Source: Gardnerella greenwoodii 00703Dmash (lineage in GTDB: Bacteria; Actinomycetota; Actinomycetes; Actinomycetales; Bifidobacteriaceae). From it: a stretch of DNA of 64,000 bases. Where the stretch lies: the NCBI RefSeq assembly GCF_000263635.1, contig NZ_ADEV01000009.1, forward strand, positions 124,001-188,000. The letters are read 5' to 3'. The position numbers were made by a program, and so were the translations under genes. Shown here piece by piece: positions 9,563 to 19,686 of this stretch. Within the stretch, counting starts at the first letter, position 1. Each line of letters opens with the position of its first letter. Under the pieces are notes generated by a model that had not been told where the DNA came from, ran no database searches, and was given only the letters and a program-made list of their open reading frames with translations.

Positions 9563-11777
9563 ATGAATAAGAGAACTTGCGCTATTTTGAGCACGACTAT
9601 GATTAGTATTGCTACTGCGGCTTGTGCTTTTTGTATTTCGCAGACTGCGAATGCGGCTGAAACTCCAGCTGCTTCTTCTAGCGCTAATGCAACTGTAGAT
9701 TCTTCTAAAAATAATTCTTCTATCACAACTTCTAATACAGAAACTTCCTCTACTACAGCTTCTTCTATTGCAACTGCATCTATCGCAAGTTCTAATATGC
9801 CCAATGGGGGGGGGGTCTGCTTTAGGTAGCACTTCCGCAAAATCAGCAAAATCTATTGGTGAAGATAGAAGCGTTCAAGAGGAAACGCCTGTATTTGATA
9901 CTGCTGCTAACTACAAAAAGACTGGCGAAGATGATGACAGTATTACATACGATTATTTAAAAAATCCTAATAAAATAACTAATCCTTTTCCTGAATTTAT
10001 TTCTAATAAAGAAATTGAAGATGAGTTTAAAAAAGGTGTTAGTATAAGCAAGGAATACTTTATTCCTGACTCTACAGAGAGTGACGAAAAAGCTAAACCT
10101 GTTGATATAAGTAACACTAAAGTTTTACCTAAAGGTAAAGGAACGTTCAAAATATACGCAGTTTTTAAATTTGCAGATTTAGCTTATCCTATACAACTTT
10201 ATACTTTTGATGCCTATCAGTCGCGAAATGGAATTATTGCGTCTGACGGTAGTATTTATGCTGGATCAGATTCAACTGTGAAATATGTTTTTCATCAAGG
10301 AACTTTTAAGCTAAATGGGCATGAGCTTAAAAACGATTCTAAGAATAGAATTCTTATTAATGTTGATAAGCAAAATGCTCCAAATAATTATTTTTACTTT
10401 GAACTAACTTGTCCGAGCAATAATGAGCTTAACGAACGTGTGCTTATGAATGGTGGAGTGGCTATGACCACTGGCGGATATGAGCGCACTAGTTTAATAG
10501 CTGAATATGTAGTATCTACAGACGCGCAGTTCCATTTTGTGGATGATTTGCAATATAGGTCTAAGAATCCAAATGGGGTAGATAAATACGGTAAGTTGAA
10601 GCAGAGAGGGAATTCTGATCAGCATACTTCGCTTAAAGAAGATGAAAAAACCAAAGGTAATCTTATGTCTGCAAAGCCATTCTATGAGATTGAAGGCTTA
10701 CAAGATATAGACAGTAAGGTTACTAAAACAGATAAATCTTTATATTATCGCAGCACTGGTGGCGATTTGAAAACTCCTATTCTTTCATATGAAGGAGATT
10801 CAAAAGCTTCTGATGTATACCGTCCTACGCTTGTTGATCTTACTGGTAAGAATATTCCAGGATACGTTTATTGGGACAATGACATCGATAAGCCGAATAA
10901 CAAGAATCATAAGTTTGCTAATGACGATGCTACTAAGGAGGATGCTGGCAATCACTATCTTTCCTTTGCTTATGAAATGAAGAACGGCAAGCCTGTTAAG
11001 CGTCTTACTAGAAAGCATTATTATGTGACTTTTAGGGCAATTCCTACTCAGTTGGTTGTGAAATATAAGAAGTCTGATGGAAGTTTTGAAGCAGGTGCAA
11101 AGTATGAGCTTTTAGGTTCTGGAAATGCGCAAATTGGCAATGAATTTGCTGCTGCAAGTAGTGATGTTGCTACAAGTACTAAAGATGATTTAGTAAAAAT
11201 GATGAAGAATAAGGATAGTTCTTTATTACACGGTTCAACAGGCTACTTATCTAATGGTGCTGTGTATTTGCTACCTGGAAAATATACAGTAAAGCCAAAT
11301 GTTAAAGCGCCTGAAGGATACGAGTGGGTTGTAGATTCAACAGATCAGTCTTCCAATGGTAGTGCAGATATTAATATTGGTCTTCAAACCGGCAATGCTG
11401 CTGTGGAGTCGGTTACTTTTGTGTTGAAGAAGAAGCCAACTCCGCCTACACCTCCAACGCCGGCTGGTGATAAGCCAAATCCAGACACGAAGCCAAAGCC
11501 TATTTCAAAACCTGAGCCAGAAGCAGAGCCAGTTCCTGATTTATCGGTTCCTGTTGCTCCAGCTCCGATTTTGCCGCCTGCTGAGACTTGGTCTGGACCT
11601 GAGCCAGCTCCAGCTCTTTTCCAACCGGAGCAACCGGAACAACAACCTAAGCACGCTGCTAAGCGTCATCAATTATCTAAAACCGGTGCCGCATGCGCGT
11701 ATGTATTAAGTTCTTTTGTTGCTTGCGTTATTTCAGGCGCTGGGCTCACGTTAATAAAACGTAGGCGTAACGAGTAA
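9563..11777 (+). CDS. Phase-variable wall-anchored adhesin, LSKTG sorting motif (OFF)
   Basis: The signal peptide MNKRTCAILSTTMISIATAA... with ANAAE is nearly the same as at 2540. ATG 9563 is preferred because AGGTGAG lies six bases upstream; ATG 9557 is also possible. The stalk from about 9670 is almost identical at the base level to that at 6760. Ten Gs at 9806-9815 end the frame as GGGVCFR. With nine or twelve Gs it continues PNGGG-SALGSTSAKS to 11777, about 737 residues. The body is homologous to the gene at 2540: AQFHFVDDLQYR, YEGD..., a HYYVTFRAIPTQLVV segment and a Cna-B-like region. It lacks the InlB repeat. A Pro/Glu span precedes LSKTG, a hydrophobic segment and the basic tail KRRRNE. 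LSKTG departs from canonical LPXTG at the proline. Confidence 0.85.
9806..9815 (+). repeat. G10 homopolymer contingency tract
   Basis: Ten consecutive G bases in the fourth surface gene, in the same place relative to the stalk as at 6907. Upstream codons are at 2 modulo 3, downstream at 0 modulo 3; nine or twelve Gs restore the frame. Confidence 0.9.
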
Positions 11778-11786
11778 ATTAGTTAA

Positions 11787-11807
11787 GTTTTGCAATTTAG
11801 CAAAAAC
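11787..11807. terminator. Hairpin between convergent genes
   Basis: The arms gttttgc and gcaaaac enclose a short loop between the stops at 11777 and 11809. It could serve both converging genes; the stem is short. Confidence 0.45.
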
Positions 11808-11808
11808 G

Positions 11809-13560
11809 CTAATTAAACGTTTTAATAATATCAAGCAGCGACCAGTTAATAGGATCTTCAAGCTTGTAGTAAACGTTGCTGTCATCCGGAGCTGGCGCGA
11901 AAGGAAGTGGCTTGTTCTTTTTCGTCGGCACAAACGGGCTCGTCGGATAGTCGTCCCCAGTAAGTCCATCAGGAATAGCTACTTGCGTTTTATCGTACAG
12001 CTTTGGATCCCTTCGCATAATGAACGGTCGACTAAAATCAGGCTTATTTTTGCCTTTGCCCTTAAAGTATCCGCTCTTTTCAAGTTCATCAAATTTTGTA
12101 TTTACAGGAACTAGCACAAAGAAATCATGCATTTTGTAAGTTAATCCTGTATTAGCATCTTTGGAAGAACCAGTATACATTCCTTGTTCATCAAATTTTT
12201 CAGGACTGTTTTCTGCGGTTATATCTTTACCATGCTCACAAACTCTTACACCTGGCGATGGGGAAAAGATATTGTTTCCGCAAGATGGCAAATCTAACCC
12301 TTTGTAGAATTCTACTGCACCAGTATCGCCAGAAAGCAAATGATTTTTCATCATGTCATACGTAGGTGATTTTTTATCGTACAGAATAGGTGCTGATATA
12401 TCTTGCGAGTAGTTATTCATACTAAGATAATTTTCATCGGACATAAGCATAGGTGACGTTCCATCATGCATTAAATCGCCAATACGAGTTCCCAACACAA
12501 CTGTGGATTCACCTTGATTAAACGATGGTGCTTCATTGAAGTACAGGCAATCGCCGCCTTTCTTGCACCAAACTCCTGCAATTGGAGAAAGGCCTTTTGT
12601 TATGCGAACATCAGCATTTTCCATTCCGTCCAAATGCTCTTTTTTAGTTAGCACTTCTTTTGTTTCACTTGCATCAACACCGTAATACACTGTAATGTCG
12701 CCAGTGTTCATGGCATATAAGTCGCCTAAATCAGGGTAGGAGCCTGTAATCTTACCAACGAAATCTTTCGAAGAGAATCTTGGTTCTAATTTGTAGTTAG
12801 TTATGCCAGCTTTTTCAAGCATCTTCTTTGCAGTATTCTTATCCTTTCCTAATATGTCTGCAGGCACAACTTTTCCATAGTATTTACTATCAATAGGTGT
12901 AGCAATAGCGATGTGCATATTATCGCCATCGTAAGCAGGAACAAAAGCATGTCCAGGAGTTGGGTAAGTTGCTACAACAGTGCCAGGCTTTGAAGTTGCA
13001 ACAACTTTATGAACCTGCACTTTGATTCCCATTTCTTTTACTTCTTTAGTTATTTCCTTCAATGTTTTGCCAATAACATTTTTTGGCATGCCAGGGCCTA
13101 AAGATTCAACGACTGTAACTATTCTAGATGCTTTTACAGCTTCTCCTGGCTTGGCGCCCTTTAACTTTAAGAAAGATCCTCGCTTTGCGCGCCCAAATTC
13201 TTGAGTAACGCGCACTTTTAAGCCTTGGCTTTGAAGTTTCTTAACAGCTTCTTGAGCATTCGCAACTTTGATTACTGGAATTGTAACCGTTTTGTTTTGA
13301 TTCACAAAGTAATATGTGATGCCGAAAATAGCAGCAGCTAGTATGACAATTAATGAGATGATTGCAACAATCAGCTTTGAATGTTTATTATTAGGTTTTT
13401 GTGTGATTGCGGCTTGTTCGTATGGTTGATTAGTTTGTGCAAATTGTTCAGTTCGCGGAATTTGATTAACTTGCGTAACTTGCTCAATAGATTCGCCGCA
13501 CTGGTCGCAAAACTTATCGTCTGCGTCAACACTGGCACCGCAGTTAGTACAAAATGCCAT
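11809..13560 (-). CDS. Zinc-ribbon membrane protein with PASTA-like repeats, 583 aa
   Basis: A zinc ribbon with Cys4, Cys7, Cys18 and Cys21 lies at the N-terminus, followed by a Gln/Asn/Pro-rich linker, one transmembrane helix at about 63-86, and an extracellular part with about three PASTA-like units near residues 95-305. The units show typical phrases (LQSQGLKVRVTQEF, MPKNVIGKTLKEIT, GTVVATYPTPG, VPADILGKDKNTAKKMLEKA). The C-terminal 280 residues are of unknown fold. There is no kinase domain, so it is not a PknB-type kinase. PASTA repeats bind peptidoglycan fragments or lipid II in other proteins; a sensing or wall-binding role is inference. It is convergent with the surface gene array and is preceded by an AAGGAACG site. 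Confidence 0.75.
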   Translation of the reverse strand: MAFCTNCGASVDADDKFCDQCGESIEQVTQVNQIPRTEQFAQTNQPYEQAAITQKPNNKHSKLIVAIISLIVILAAAIFGITYYFVNQNKTVTIPVIKVANAQEAVKKLQSQGLKVRVTQEFGRAKRGSFLKLKGAKPGEAVKASRIVTVVESLGPGMPKNVIGKTLKEITKEVKEMGIKVQVHKVVATSKPGTVVATYPTPGHAFVPAYDGDNMHIAIATPIDSKYYGKVVPADILGKDKNTAKKMLEKAGITNYKLEPRFSSKDFVGKITGSYPDLGDLYAMNTGDITVYYGVDASETKEVLTKKEHLDGMENADVRITKGLSPIAGVWCKKGGDCLYFNEAPSFNQGESTVVLGTRIGDLMHDGTSPMLMSDENYLSMNNYSQDISAPILYDKKSPTYDMMKNHLLSGDTGAVEFYKGLDLPSCGNNIFSPSPGVRVCEHGKDITAENSPEKFDEQGMYTGSSKDANTGLTYKMHDFFVLVPVNTKFDELEKSGYFKGKGKNKPDFSRPFIMRRDPKLYDKTQVAIPDGLTGDDYPTSPFVPTKKNKPLPFAPAPDDSNVYYKLEDPINWSLLDIIKTFN

Positions 13561-13765
13561 AATCGTTCCTTTTCTCTGTACTAATCTATATAACCGACAA
13601 TACGACTTATAGCTTTTATAACTTATTTTTTAAACCCATATCTAAGATATTTCGTGGCTTTTATACAGATTATTTCCGTAAGCAACAGTGTCAATTTTAC
13701 TACGTTATTAATACACAAATGCTTTTGATAAATAAATGCTGTATTAAATATTTATTTGATATTTA

Positions 13766-16429
13766 CTACCCAATGTGCGCAATTGGGGAAACAAGCTCGG
13801 TTCCCGAGGCGTCTCTTCGCATGTCTGGCTTAGGTAGCTCCACGCGGCTTCCTCTATCTGTTACTGCATGCAGTGGATAATATCCAACGTATGCATGAAT
13901 AAGAGTATTCTGCCCCTTAAGGAATCGTTGCGAGCGCACGCCGCCAGTTCCGCGACCCTTTGTTGGGTACATGTCGAAAGGTGTAAGTTTTGCAGCACCG
14001 TTTTCTGTTCCAGGAAGAGCATCGCTGTCGCCAGCAACTGTGAATACTACTGTTCCAGTTGCGCAGAATAGTCCATTTTCGCCTTCTTCATAATGCCATT
14101 CAATATCTTGCTCTGGCACTACTGCAAAGCTTGCAACTTTTGCACCTTCAGCTAGGCGAATTCCAGCCATTCCTCCTGCTGTACGCCCTTGTGGACGAAC
14201 CTGTTTTGCGTCGAAGGTAAGAAGTGACGAATCTGTGCTAATAAACACAAGTCTGTCATTGTCTTTAGCTGGGGCTGCGGCAATAACAGCATCGTCATCT
14301 TTCAAATCAATTATGCTCCACGAGTCCATGGTTGTTGGAGCTTCGCAATTCCAGCGCTTAACTACGCCGTTTTTAGTTCCAATCGCAAGCGGGGTAGGAG
14401 ATTCGGAATTTTCTAATACTATTGCTGTAACTACACGTTCTCCTCTTACGGGATCTGTGCTTTGCGTTGATGTTAATAATTCTTGTGCTTTTACGCCTTT
14501 GGTTAATTCAGAAGTTTTTCCTTCTTCGTAGTTTAGCTGCGGCAAATCAGCAACATGCGCTAATACTAGGCGTCCAGCGGAAGTAATAAGAGCGTAGCTT
14601 GCTCGAGTTGTTGTTTTAAACATTGTTGAGCAAGGAGTGTTAAAAACGTTTTCGCTGTGCGACTTCCAGCGTTCGAATGTTTCTACGTCGGTTCGTGCAA
14701 TGAAACCGGAAGCACTTAACGCAACCGCACAAGGTTCGTCGCTTAATTGCAAAGCTGCGTAAGCCGCATCATTCTCTCCAGATTTACGTGCAGCACTAGC
14801 TGCAGCAGCCAAGTCTGCTTGAGTTGAAGTAAGTTTATTAGCGGACTGTACTGCCTTAATTGCAACGTCTTCGCTATCTTTGCTAATGCTTGTTTCAACA
14901 GGAACAAAACTGCCGTCTTCGTTTTCGTCTAGAAGAATTGTTCTTCGTGGAGTATCCCACTGTTTAACCGCAGAATCCATATCTGCTATTACCACTCGGT
15001 CAAGTTTTGCGTCAGAGCTTAAGATTTGATTGAGTTCGTCAATTTTTTTAAGTAAATCGTCGCGTTCTGCTTCAAGCTCAATTCGGCTCATTTTTGTAAG
15101 TCTGCGAAGGCGCAAATCAAGAATGTATTGTGCTTGAATTTCGTCAAGATCAAAAACTTTAATTAACTTGGTTTTTGCGCTATCTGCATCTTCAGAAGAG
15201 CGAATAACCTGAATAACCTCGTCAATATCAAGTAGGGCAAGTAGCAGGCCGTCAACTAAGTGTAGACGCTCTTGTGCTTTCGTGCGTCTAAACTCACTGC
15301 GTCTTCTAACAACGGTTCTGCGATGCGCAATCCACACGTCCAAAAGCTCTCGCAAGCCCATTGTGTGCGGTCTGCCGTCTACTAACGCAACATTGTTAAT
15401 AGTGAAGCTTTCTTGCAGAGGAGTGTGCTTAAAAAGTTGCGCAAGAACTGCGTTAGGGTCAAAACCTGTTTTTATTTCAATAACAAGACGAGTGCCGTTG
15501 TGTCGGTCAGTTAAATCAATAGCACCCGAAATTCCGTCGAGTTTACGAGCTTTAACACCTTGAGAAATACGCTCAAGAACACGCTCAGGGCCAACCATAA
15601 ACGGAAGCTCGGTAACAATAATCGCTTTTTTGCGAGCGGTAATATTTTCAATATGTGTTGTAGAACGCGTTGTAAACGCTCCGCGACCAGTTTCGTAAGC
15701 TTCACGAATACCGCTTCTGCCAATAATAATTCCTCCGCCTGGCCAGTCTGGTCCTGGAACGAGTTTCATAAGATCATCCAATGTGGCTTCAGGATGTTTC
15801 ATAACATATTTTGCTGCAGAAACTACTTCGCCTAAATTATGCGTTGCCATGTTTGTTGCCATGCCAACAGCAATACCGGAAGCTCCGTTTACAAGAAGAT
15901 TTGGAATAGCAGATGGAAGTACAGTAGGTTCTTTTAGTTTGTTGTCGTAGTTTGGCGCAAAATCAACAGTATCTTCGTTAATATCCGCGTTCATTCCAAG
16001 AGCTGCAGGAGCTAAACGTGCTTCCGTGTAGCGGGATGCTGCAGGACCGTCGTCAAGAGAACCAAAATTACCGTGTCCGTCAACAAGAGGTAAACGTAGT
16101 GAGAACGGCTGAGCAAGGCGAACCATTGCCTCATAAATTGCAGAATCACCGTGAGGATGCAGCTTACCCATTACTTCGCCAACAACGCGAGCAGACTTCA
16201 TGTAAGCGTGATCAGGGCTTAAATTCATGTTGCCCATTTGGTAAATGATGCGTCGCTGGACAGGCTTCATGCCGTCTCTTGCATCTGGAAGAGCACGCGC
16301 GTAAATAACAGAATAAGCGTATTCAAGGAATGATTTGCTCATTTCTTCATTCAATGGTGTTTCAACAATATGCTCTTTGACTTTTCTTGGGTCGAAAGCT
16401 TGTTGTGTTGAGTGACGGCGTGAAGGCAT
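13766..16429 (-). CDS. parC: DNA topoisomerase IV subunit A
   Basis: This is the A subunit of a type IIA topoisomerase, the DNA-cleaving part that relaxes and decatenates chromosomes together with ParE. It has the N-terminal [15 protein letters not shown] helix, the [17 protein letters not shown] segment, and the active-site tyrosine in [10 protein letters not shown]. The form [19 protein letters not shown] is ParC-like; GyrA usually has GNFGSPGNDPAAAMRYTE. The Ser and Glu of GDSAIYE, where quinolone resistance changes arise, look wild type. The C-terminal part forms beta-propeller blades. MPSRRH at 16429 is chosen as start because AAGGAG lies eight bases before it; the frame runs 19 codons further. 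It diverges from the phosphatase-family gene at 16659. parE is not in the window. Confidence 0.93.
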   Translation of the reverse strand: MPSRRHSTQQAFDPRKVKEHIVETPLNEEMSKSFLEYAYSVIYARALPDARDGMKPVQRRIIYQMGNMNLSPDHAYMKSARVVGEVMGKLHPHGDSAIYEAMVRLAQPFSLRLPLVDGHGNFGSLDDGPAASRYTEARLAPAALGMNADINEDTVDFAPNYDNKLKEPTVLPSAIPNLLVNGASGIAVGMATNMATHNLGEVVSAAKYVMKHPEATLDDLMKLVPGPDWPGGGIIIGRSGIREAYETGRGAFTTRSTTHIENITARKKAIIVTELPFMVGPERVLERISQGVKARKLDGISGAIDLTDRHNGTRLVIEIKTGFDPNAVLAQLFKHTPLQESFTINNVALVDGRPHTMGLRELLDVWIAHRRTVVRRRSEFRRTKAQERLHLVDGLLLALLDIDEVIQVIRSSEDADSAKTKLIKVFDLDEIQAQYILDLRLRRLTKMSRIELEAERDDLLKKIDELNQILSSDAKLDRVVIADMDSAVKQWDTPRRTILLDENEDGSFVPVETSISKDSEDVAIKAVQSANKLTSTQADLAAAASAARKSGENDAAYAALQLSDEPCAVALSASGFIARTDVETFERWKSHSENVFNTPCSTMFKTTTRASYALITSAGRLVLAHVADLPQLNYEEGKTSELTKGVKAQELLTSTQSTDPVRGERVVTAIVLENSESPTPLAIGTKNGVVKRWNCEAPTTMDSWSIIDLKDDDAVIAAAPAKDNDRLVFISTDSSLLTFDAKQVRPQGRTAGGMAGIRLAEGAKVASFAVVPEQDIEWHYEEGENGLFCATGTVVFTVAGDSDALPGTENGAAKLTPFDMYPTKGRGTGGVRSQRFLKGQNTLIHAYVGYYPLHAVTDRGSRVELPKPDMRRDASGTELVSPIAHIG

Positions 16430-16658
16430 ATCTAGAACTCCTTGAATGACATTACGGCTCTCAATGTTACCAATTTCTATGCACAAACTGTAAGTATTTT
16501 CTTAATATTGTTAATAAAAGTAGGTTTATTTGCTGAAGATTTGTTACTAATTTAGTATTTTTTATTTTGCTAGGATGATTTTGCTTTCTCAGTATTAGTG
16601 CTTAGTAGCAGTTAGCAGTAGTAGCTTGTGGTTCTATATAAGTGGTTCAATAGTGTGT

Positions 16659-17915
16659 ATGAGTGTTGATGTGCCATCTAAAAAAGAATTGTTGCAGTTT
16701 GTAAGCAATATTACTTATGGAGATTTTTCCAGCTCAACTTTGCAAGATTATTCGCATGATTCTTGCTCTGAGCAAAGTGGCGGAGCTTTTCATCTTTCAT
16801 CCGTTTTACCAGCTTTAAGCGATGCAATTGGCGCTCCTATAAGTACTAAAGTGCATGAAAATCCAGCTTTTTTGCGCGAAAGTCTTGGTTTTCCTAAAGT
16901 AAAATCTGCAATTGTTGTTTTAGTTGACGGATTGGGATACTGGAATATTCTAATGCGTCAAGGTCATGCACCATATTTGCGTTCTCTTTTAAATGAGCCT
17001 AAAAATCAGCGTCCTATTAAATCTTGTATTCCAAGCACAACTGTTGCTGCAATGGCAACGTTTGGCACAGGCACATGCCCAGGTCTTACTTGCATGACTG
17101 GCTATACTCAAAAAAATGCTCAAACTGGAAAGCTTGCTCAACTTATTCAATTTAAGGATGCTCCAAATCCTCTGGAATTGCAGCAGCAGCCAACAGTGTT
17201 TGAAAGTCTAGTTTCTAAAGGTTTTCGTGCAGATAGTATTAGTTTGCCTAAGTTTGAAAATTCCCCACTTACTCAAGCTGCTTTTCGTGGAGCTACTTAT
17301 ATTACTGCTGGAACTCCTAGAGCTAGAATCATGAAAGCCGCCAACACTACTAAAACTCCAGGATTAACTTATTTGTATTTAAGAGATACGGATAAGGTTG
17401 GGCATAATTATGGATGGGATTCTGAGCATTGGGTTGCCGCTTTTGAGCAGGTTGATTCGCAGTTGCGCTTGTTGCAACGAAATTGCGCTAAAGGTACTTT
17501 GATTGTTATTACTGCCGACCACGGTATGATTCAGTCTGACCCTAACTCTCGTATTGATATTGCTAAAAGTGAAGAGTTAATGCGCGGAGTTGAACTGGTT
17601 GGTGGAGAACCTCGCTCTGTTATGCTTTATGCGAATAAAAACACTAATCCAGAAGATATTATTGAAAGATGGCGCAAAATTATTGGTGAAAATGCGCTTA
17701 TTCGCAGCAAAAAGCAGGCTATTTTAGATGGCGTTTTTGGCAAGGTTAATCCGCGAGCAGAATCTGTTCTTGGCGACGTTCTAGTTCAGGCTCGTAACTC
17801 TTTTACTATTGTTGATTCTCGAACTCAAACAGAAAAAGCTATGAGCTTACCAAGTGTTCATGGGTCAATGACTCACATGGAAACGGATATTCCATGTCTT
17901 ATTGACTTAGTGTGA
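16659..17915 (+). CDS. Alkaline phosphatase superfamily phosphodiesterase
   Basis: The protein belongs to the alkaline phosphatase/nucleotide pyrophosphatase superfamily (type I phosphodiesterase). The first metal-binding aspartate lies in VVLVDGLGYWN, the nucleophile is expected in PSTTVAAMATF, and further metal ligands are in DTDKVGHNYG, ITADHGM and the late SVHGSMTHME. It is predicted to hydrolyse phosphodiester or pyrophosphate bonds of an unknown nucleotide-type substrate. Starts at TTG 16626 are possible, but MSVDVPSKK at 16659 is preferred. The gene lies between parC and sepH, an arrangement common in actinobacteria. It has no visible signal peptide. Confidence 0.85.
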   Translation: MSVDVPSKKELLQFVSNITYGDFSSSTLQDYSHDSCSEQSGGAFHLSSVLPALSDAIGAPISTKVHENPAFLRESLGFPKVKSAIVVLVDGLGYWNILMRQGHAPYLRSLLNEPKNQRPIKSCIPSTTVAAMATFGTGTCPGLTCMTGYTQKNAQTGKLAQLIQFKDAPNPLELQQQPTVFESLVSKGFRADSISLPKFENSPLTQAAFRGATYITAGTPRARIMKAANTTKTPGLTYLYLRDTDKVGHNYGWDSEHWVAAFEQVDSQLRLLQRNCAKGTLIVITADHGMIQSDPNSRIDIAKSEELMRGVELVGGEPRSVMLYANKNTNPEDIIERWRKIIGENALIRSKKQAILDGVFGKVNPRAESVLGDVLVQARNSFTIVDSRTQTEKAMSLPSVHGSMTHMETDIPCLIDLV

Positions 17916-17950
17916 ATTTTTTAGCGCAATTTGCGTAGTAAAAATTCGCT
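17913..17950. terminator. Bidirectional terminator between convergent genes
   Basis: The stem gaatttttta / tagtaaaaattc with inner gcgcaa...ttgcg lies between the stop at 17915 and the sepH stop at 17966, and it has T/A-rich arms on both sides. Confidence 0.6.
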
Positions 17951-17965
17951 CTAAAATCAAAAGAA

Positions 17966-19234
17966 TCAGCCTTCGCCGAATAAAATCTCATCCCAGCTTG
18001 GAACTGCAGCTCTTCCACTTCGTCTCTTGTTGTTATTGTGATCTGCATGATCTAAAGAGTTTTTCTTAGCAGAATCAGACTCTTGATTAGCGTCAAATTC
18101 AGCTTCATTATTTGTGGAAGTGGTATTCAAAGATTTTGCAGCATCAGAACTTACTTTTTCTGCGTTTTCAGCTGCTTCAACTCTTTTTTCTTTCTCAGCT
18201 TTTTCGGTTTGCTTTACTTTGTCTGCCAAAGATTTTTGCGCTTCACTCGAGTCGTAAGAAAGAATGTTAGACGATGCATCTTGTTCATCATAATCTGACT
18301 GTATAAGCGAAGGCTGCTGAGCTCTGCTGCTATTTGATAGCGCGTTTTCGGCTAAATCATTTGAAGAATCTGCGATTTTCCTAGATTTTGCGCGCTTATG
18401 CTCTTGCTTAGAATCAGAAATATCAGAACTATCAGAAATATCAGAACTATTCGAAATTTCAGAAAGCTTGTCACTATTTCGAAGCTCCCATTGTGAAACA
18501 GCGCGTTCAATTCTTGCTGAACGAATTGAATTTCCCGGCAACTCTTCTGTTGAAAATGGGAAGTTTATGCTTACAGTGTCACGGTACATTCCGCCGTATT
18601 GTGCTTGCTTAGCAGCATCATTACCATTTGCGTCTTCTCCAAGAAGTAAACGAGAAGATGGATTAGCGCATGTTACTGAGTTGTCGTGCATGTTCCAAGT
18701 CCACTCAGCTTTAATAGTGCGTGTTGCAGTTTTGAAAGTAGCGCTAATAAGCCATGGTTCTAAGCCTCGGCGTGTCGCGCGCCATTGAACTGTTTCCATG
18801 CCAATATGAGCTTTGGCAAGAGTGCGCTCTATTAAATCTGCAAGTGTGCGCATATTGCTTTGTTTTGGTGCAGGAACAAGCAGGAATTGCTCAATAGCGT
18901 ATTGTTTTTCTGTTTCTACTCCAGCAGAAAATCGCCTTACTTGAGCTTCGCTTACGTTATAGCGCTTAGCAACGTGGCTTGGATCAACTCCAGCGCGAAT
19001 TAAAGCCTGAATCTGCGAAATAGGCAGGGTAGCGTTCGACGATGCTGCAGATACGTTATTATCTGCCGAATTATTATCGCTATGCTTTTTAGTAATCTTT
19101 TGTGATTCAGCGATAGCGTGTTCCAGCGTGTCGTCCACTTTAATGCTTAACGGCGTGTTTTCAAAAATAAAAATCAAATTGCCGTCTGCATCAACATGGT
19201 CAAAACTCGCCTCTTTTGGCGGATTTTCAAGCAT
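17966..19234 (-). CDS. sepH: Septation protein SepH (DUF3071), 422 aa
   Basis: The N-terminal half matches the DUF3071 family, known in Streptomyces as SepH, a protein that promotes FtsZ assembly at division. Visible elements are LIFIFENTPLSIKVDDTLEHAI, a helix-turn-helix at about 80-110 (RAGVDPSHVAKRYNVSEAQVRRF), and the conserved WRATRRGLEPW and AEWTWNM stretches. The C-terminal half is a low-complexity acidic and basic linker with a small Ser/Asp/Ile tandem repeat (SSDISDSSDISDS, bases about 18414-18452), ending in the conserved VPSWDEILFG tail. The position between the phosphatase and DUF4193-dut genes fits actinobacterial gene order. The ribosome site is weak. Confidence 0.88.
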   Translation of the reverse strand: MLENPPKEASFDHVDADGNLIFIFENTPLSIKVDDTLEHAIAESQKITKKHSDNNSADNNVSAASSNATLPISQIQALIRAGVDPSHVAKRYNVSEAQVRRFSAGVETEKQYAIEQFLLVPAPKQSNMRTLADLIERTLAKAHIGMETVQWRATRRGLEPWLISATFKTATRTIKAEWTWNMHDNSVTCANPSSRLLLGEDANGNDAAKQAQYGGMYRDTVSINFPFSTEELPGNSIRSARIERAVSQWELRNSDKLSEISNSSDISDSSDISDSKQEHKRAKSRKIADSSNDLAENALSNSSRAQQPSLIQSDYDEQDASSNILSYDSSEAQKSLADKVKQTEKAEKEKRVEAAENAEKVSSDAAKSLNTTSTNNEAEFDANQESDSAKKNSLDHADHNNNKRRSGRAAVPSWDEILFGEG

Positions 19235-19392
19235 TGTGCACCACTTTCTTCGCTTTTAACAATACTATGTATATACTTTAGTCCATACACTGCATTCTTT
19301 ACCATTCTATATAAGATAAAATGTGTGTATTATATGCGGGGTGGCATTAATGTATGCTATGCGCGTAGGTAGCTTAAAACGAAAGGACCATA

Positions 19393-19686
19393 ATGGCACA
19401 GGATTATGATTCTCCTCGTAGTAAAGATGAGGACGAAGAGTCGTTGGAAGCTTTGAGCAAAAGCTCTCAAAATTCCAGCAGCGACATTGACGATGACGAG
19501 AATGCTATTGCTGAAGACTACGAGTTACCAGGTGCTGATTTAAGCAATGAAGATGCGTCTGTAACTGTTATTCCTATGCAAGGTGATGAATTTATTTGTT
19601 CTGAATGTTTCCTTGTAAAGCATCGTAGTCAATTAGCAGAAACTACGGCTGATGGACAGCCTGTTTGCAAGGAGTGCGCAGCTTAA
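19393..19686 (+). CDS. DUF4193 family zinc-binding protein, 97 aa
   Basis: This small acidic actinobacterial protein has a long Asp/Glu/Ser-rich N-terminus and a C-terminal zinc-binding module with CSEC and CKEC pairs (FICSECFLVKHRSQLA... and QPVCKECAA). GAAAGGA lies before the ATG. The next gene, dut, starts on the base after its stop, so the two are translationally coupled. Members of DUF4193 are found beside dut and sepH in many actinobacteria. The molecular role is unknown; a link to RNA polymerase or regulation would be guesswork. Confidence 0.88.
   Translation: MAQDYDSPRSKDEDEESLEALSKSSQNSSSDIDDDENAIAEDYELPGADLSNEDASVTVIPMQGDEFICSECFLVKHRSQLAETTADGQPVCKECAA

Noticed and set aside
2540-11777. 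Programmed ribosomal frameshifting at the G tracts
   Set aside because: A run of ten Gs with an immediate stop in two of three genes fits slipped-strand phase variation better; no slippery heptamer with downstream pseudoknot is evident. It cannot be excluded from sequence alone.
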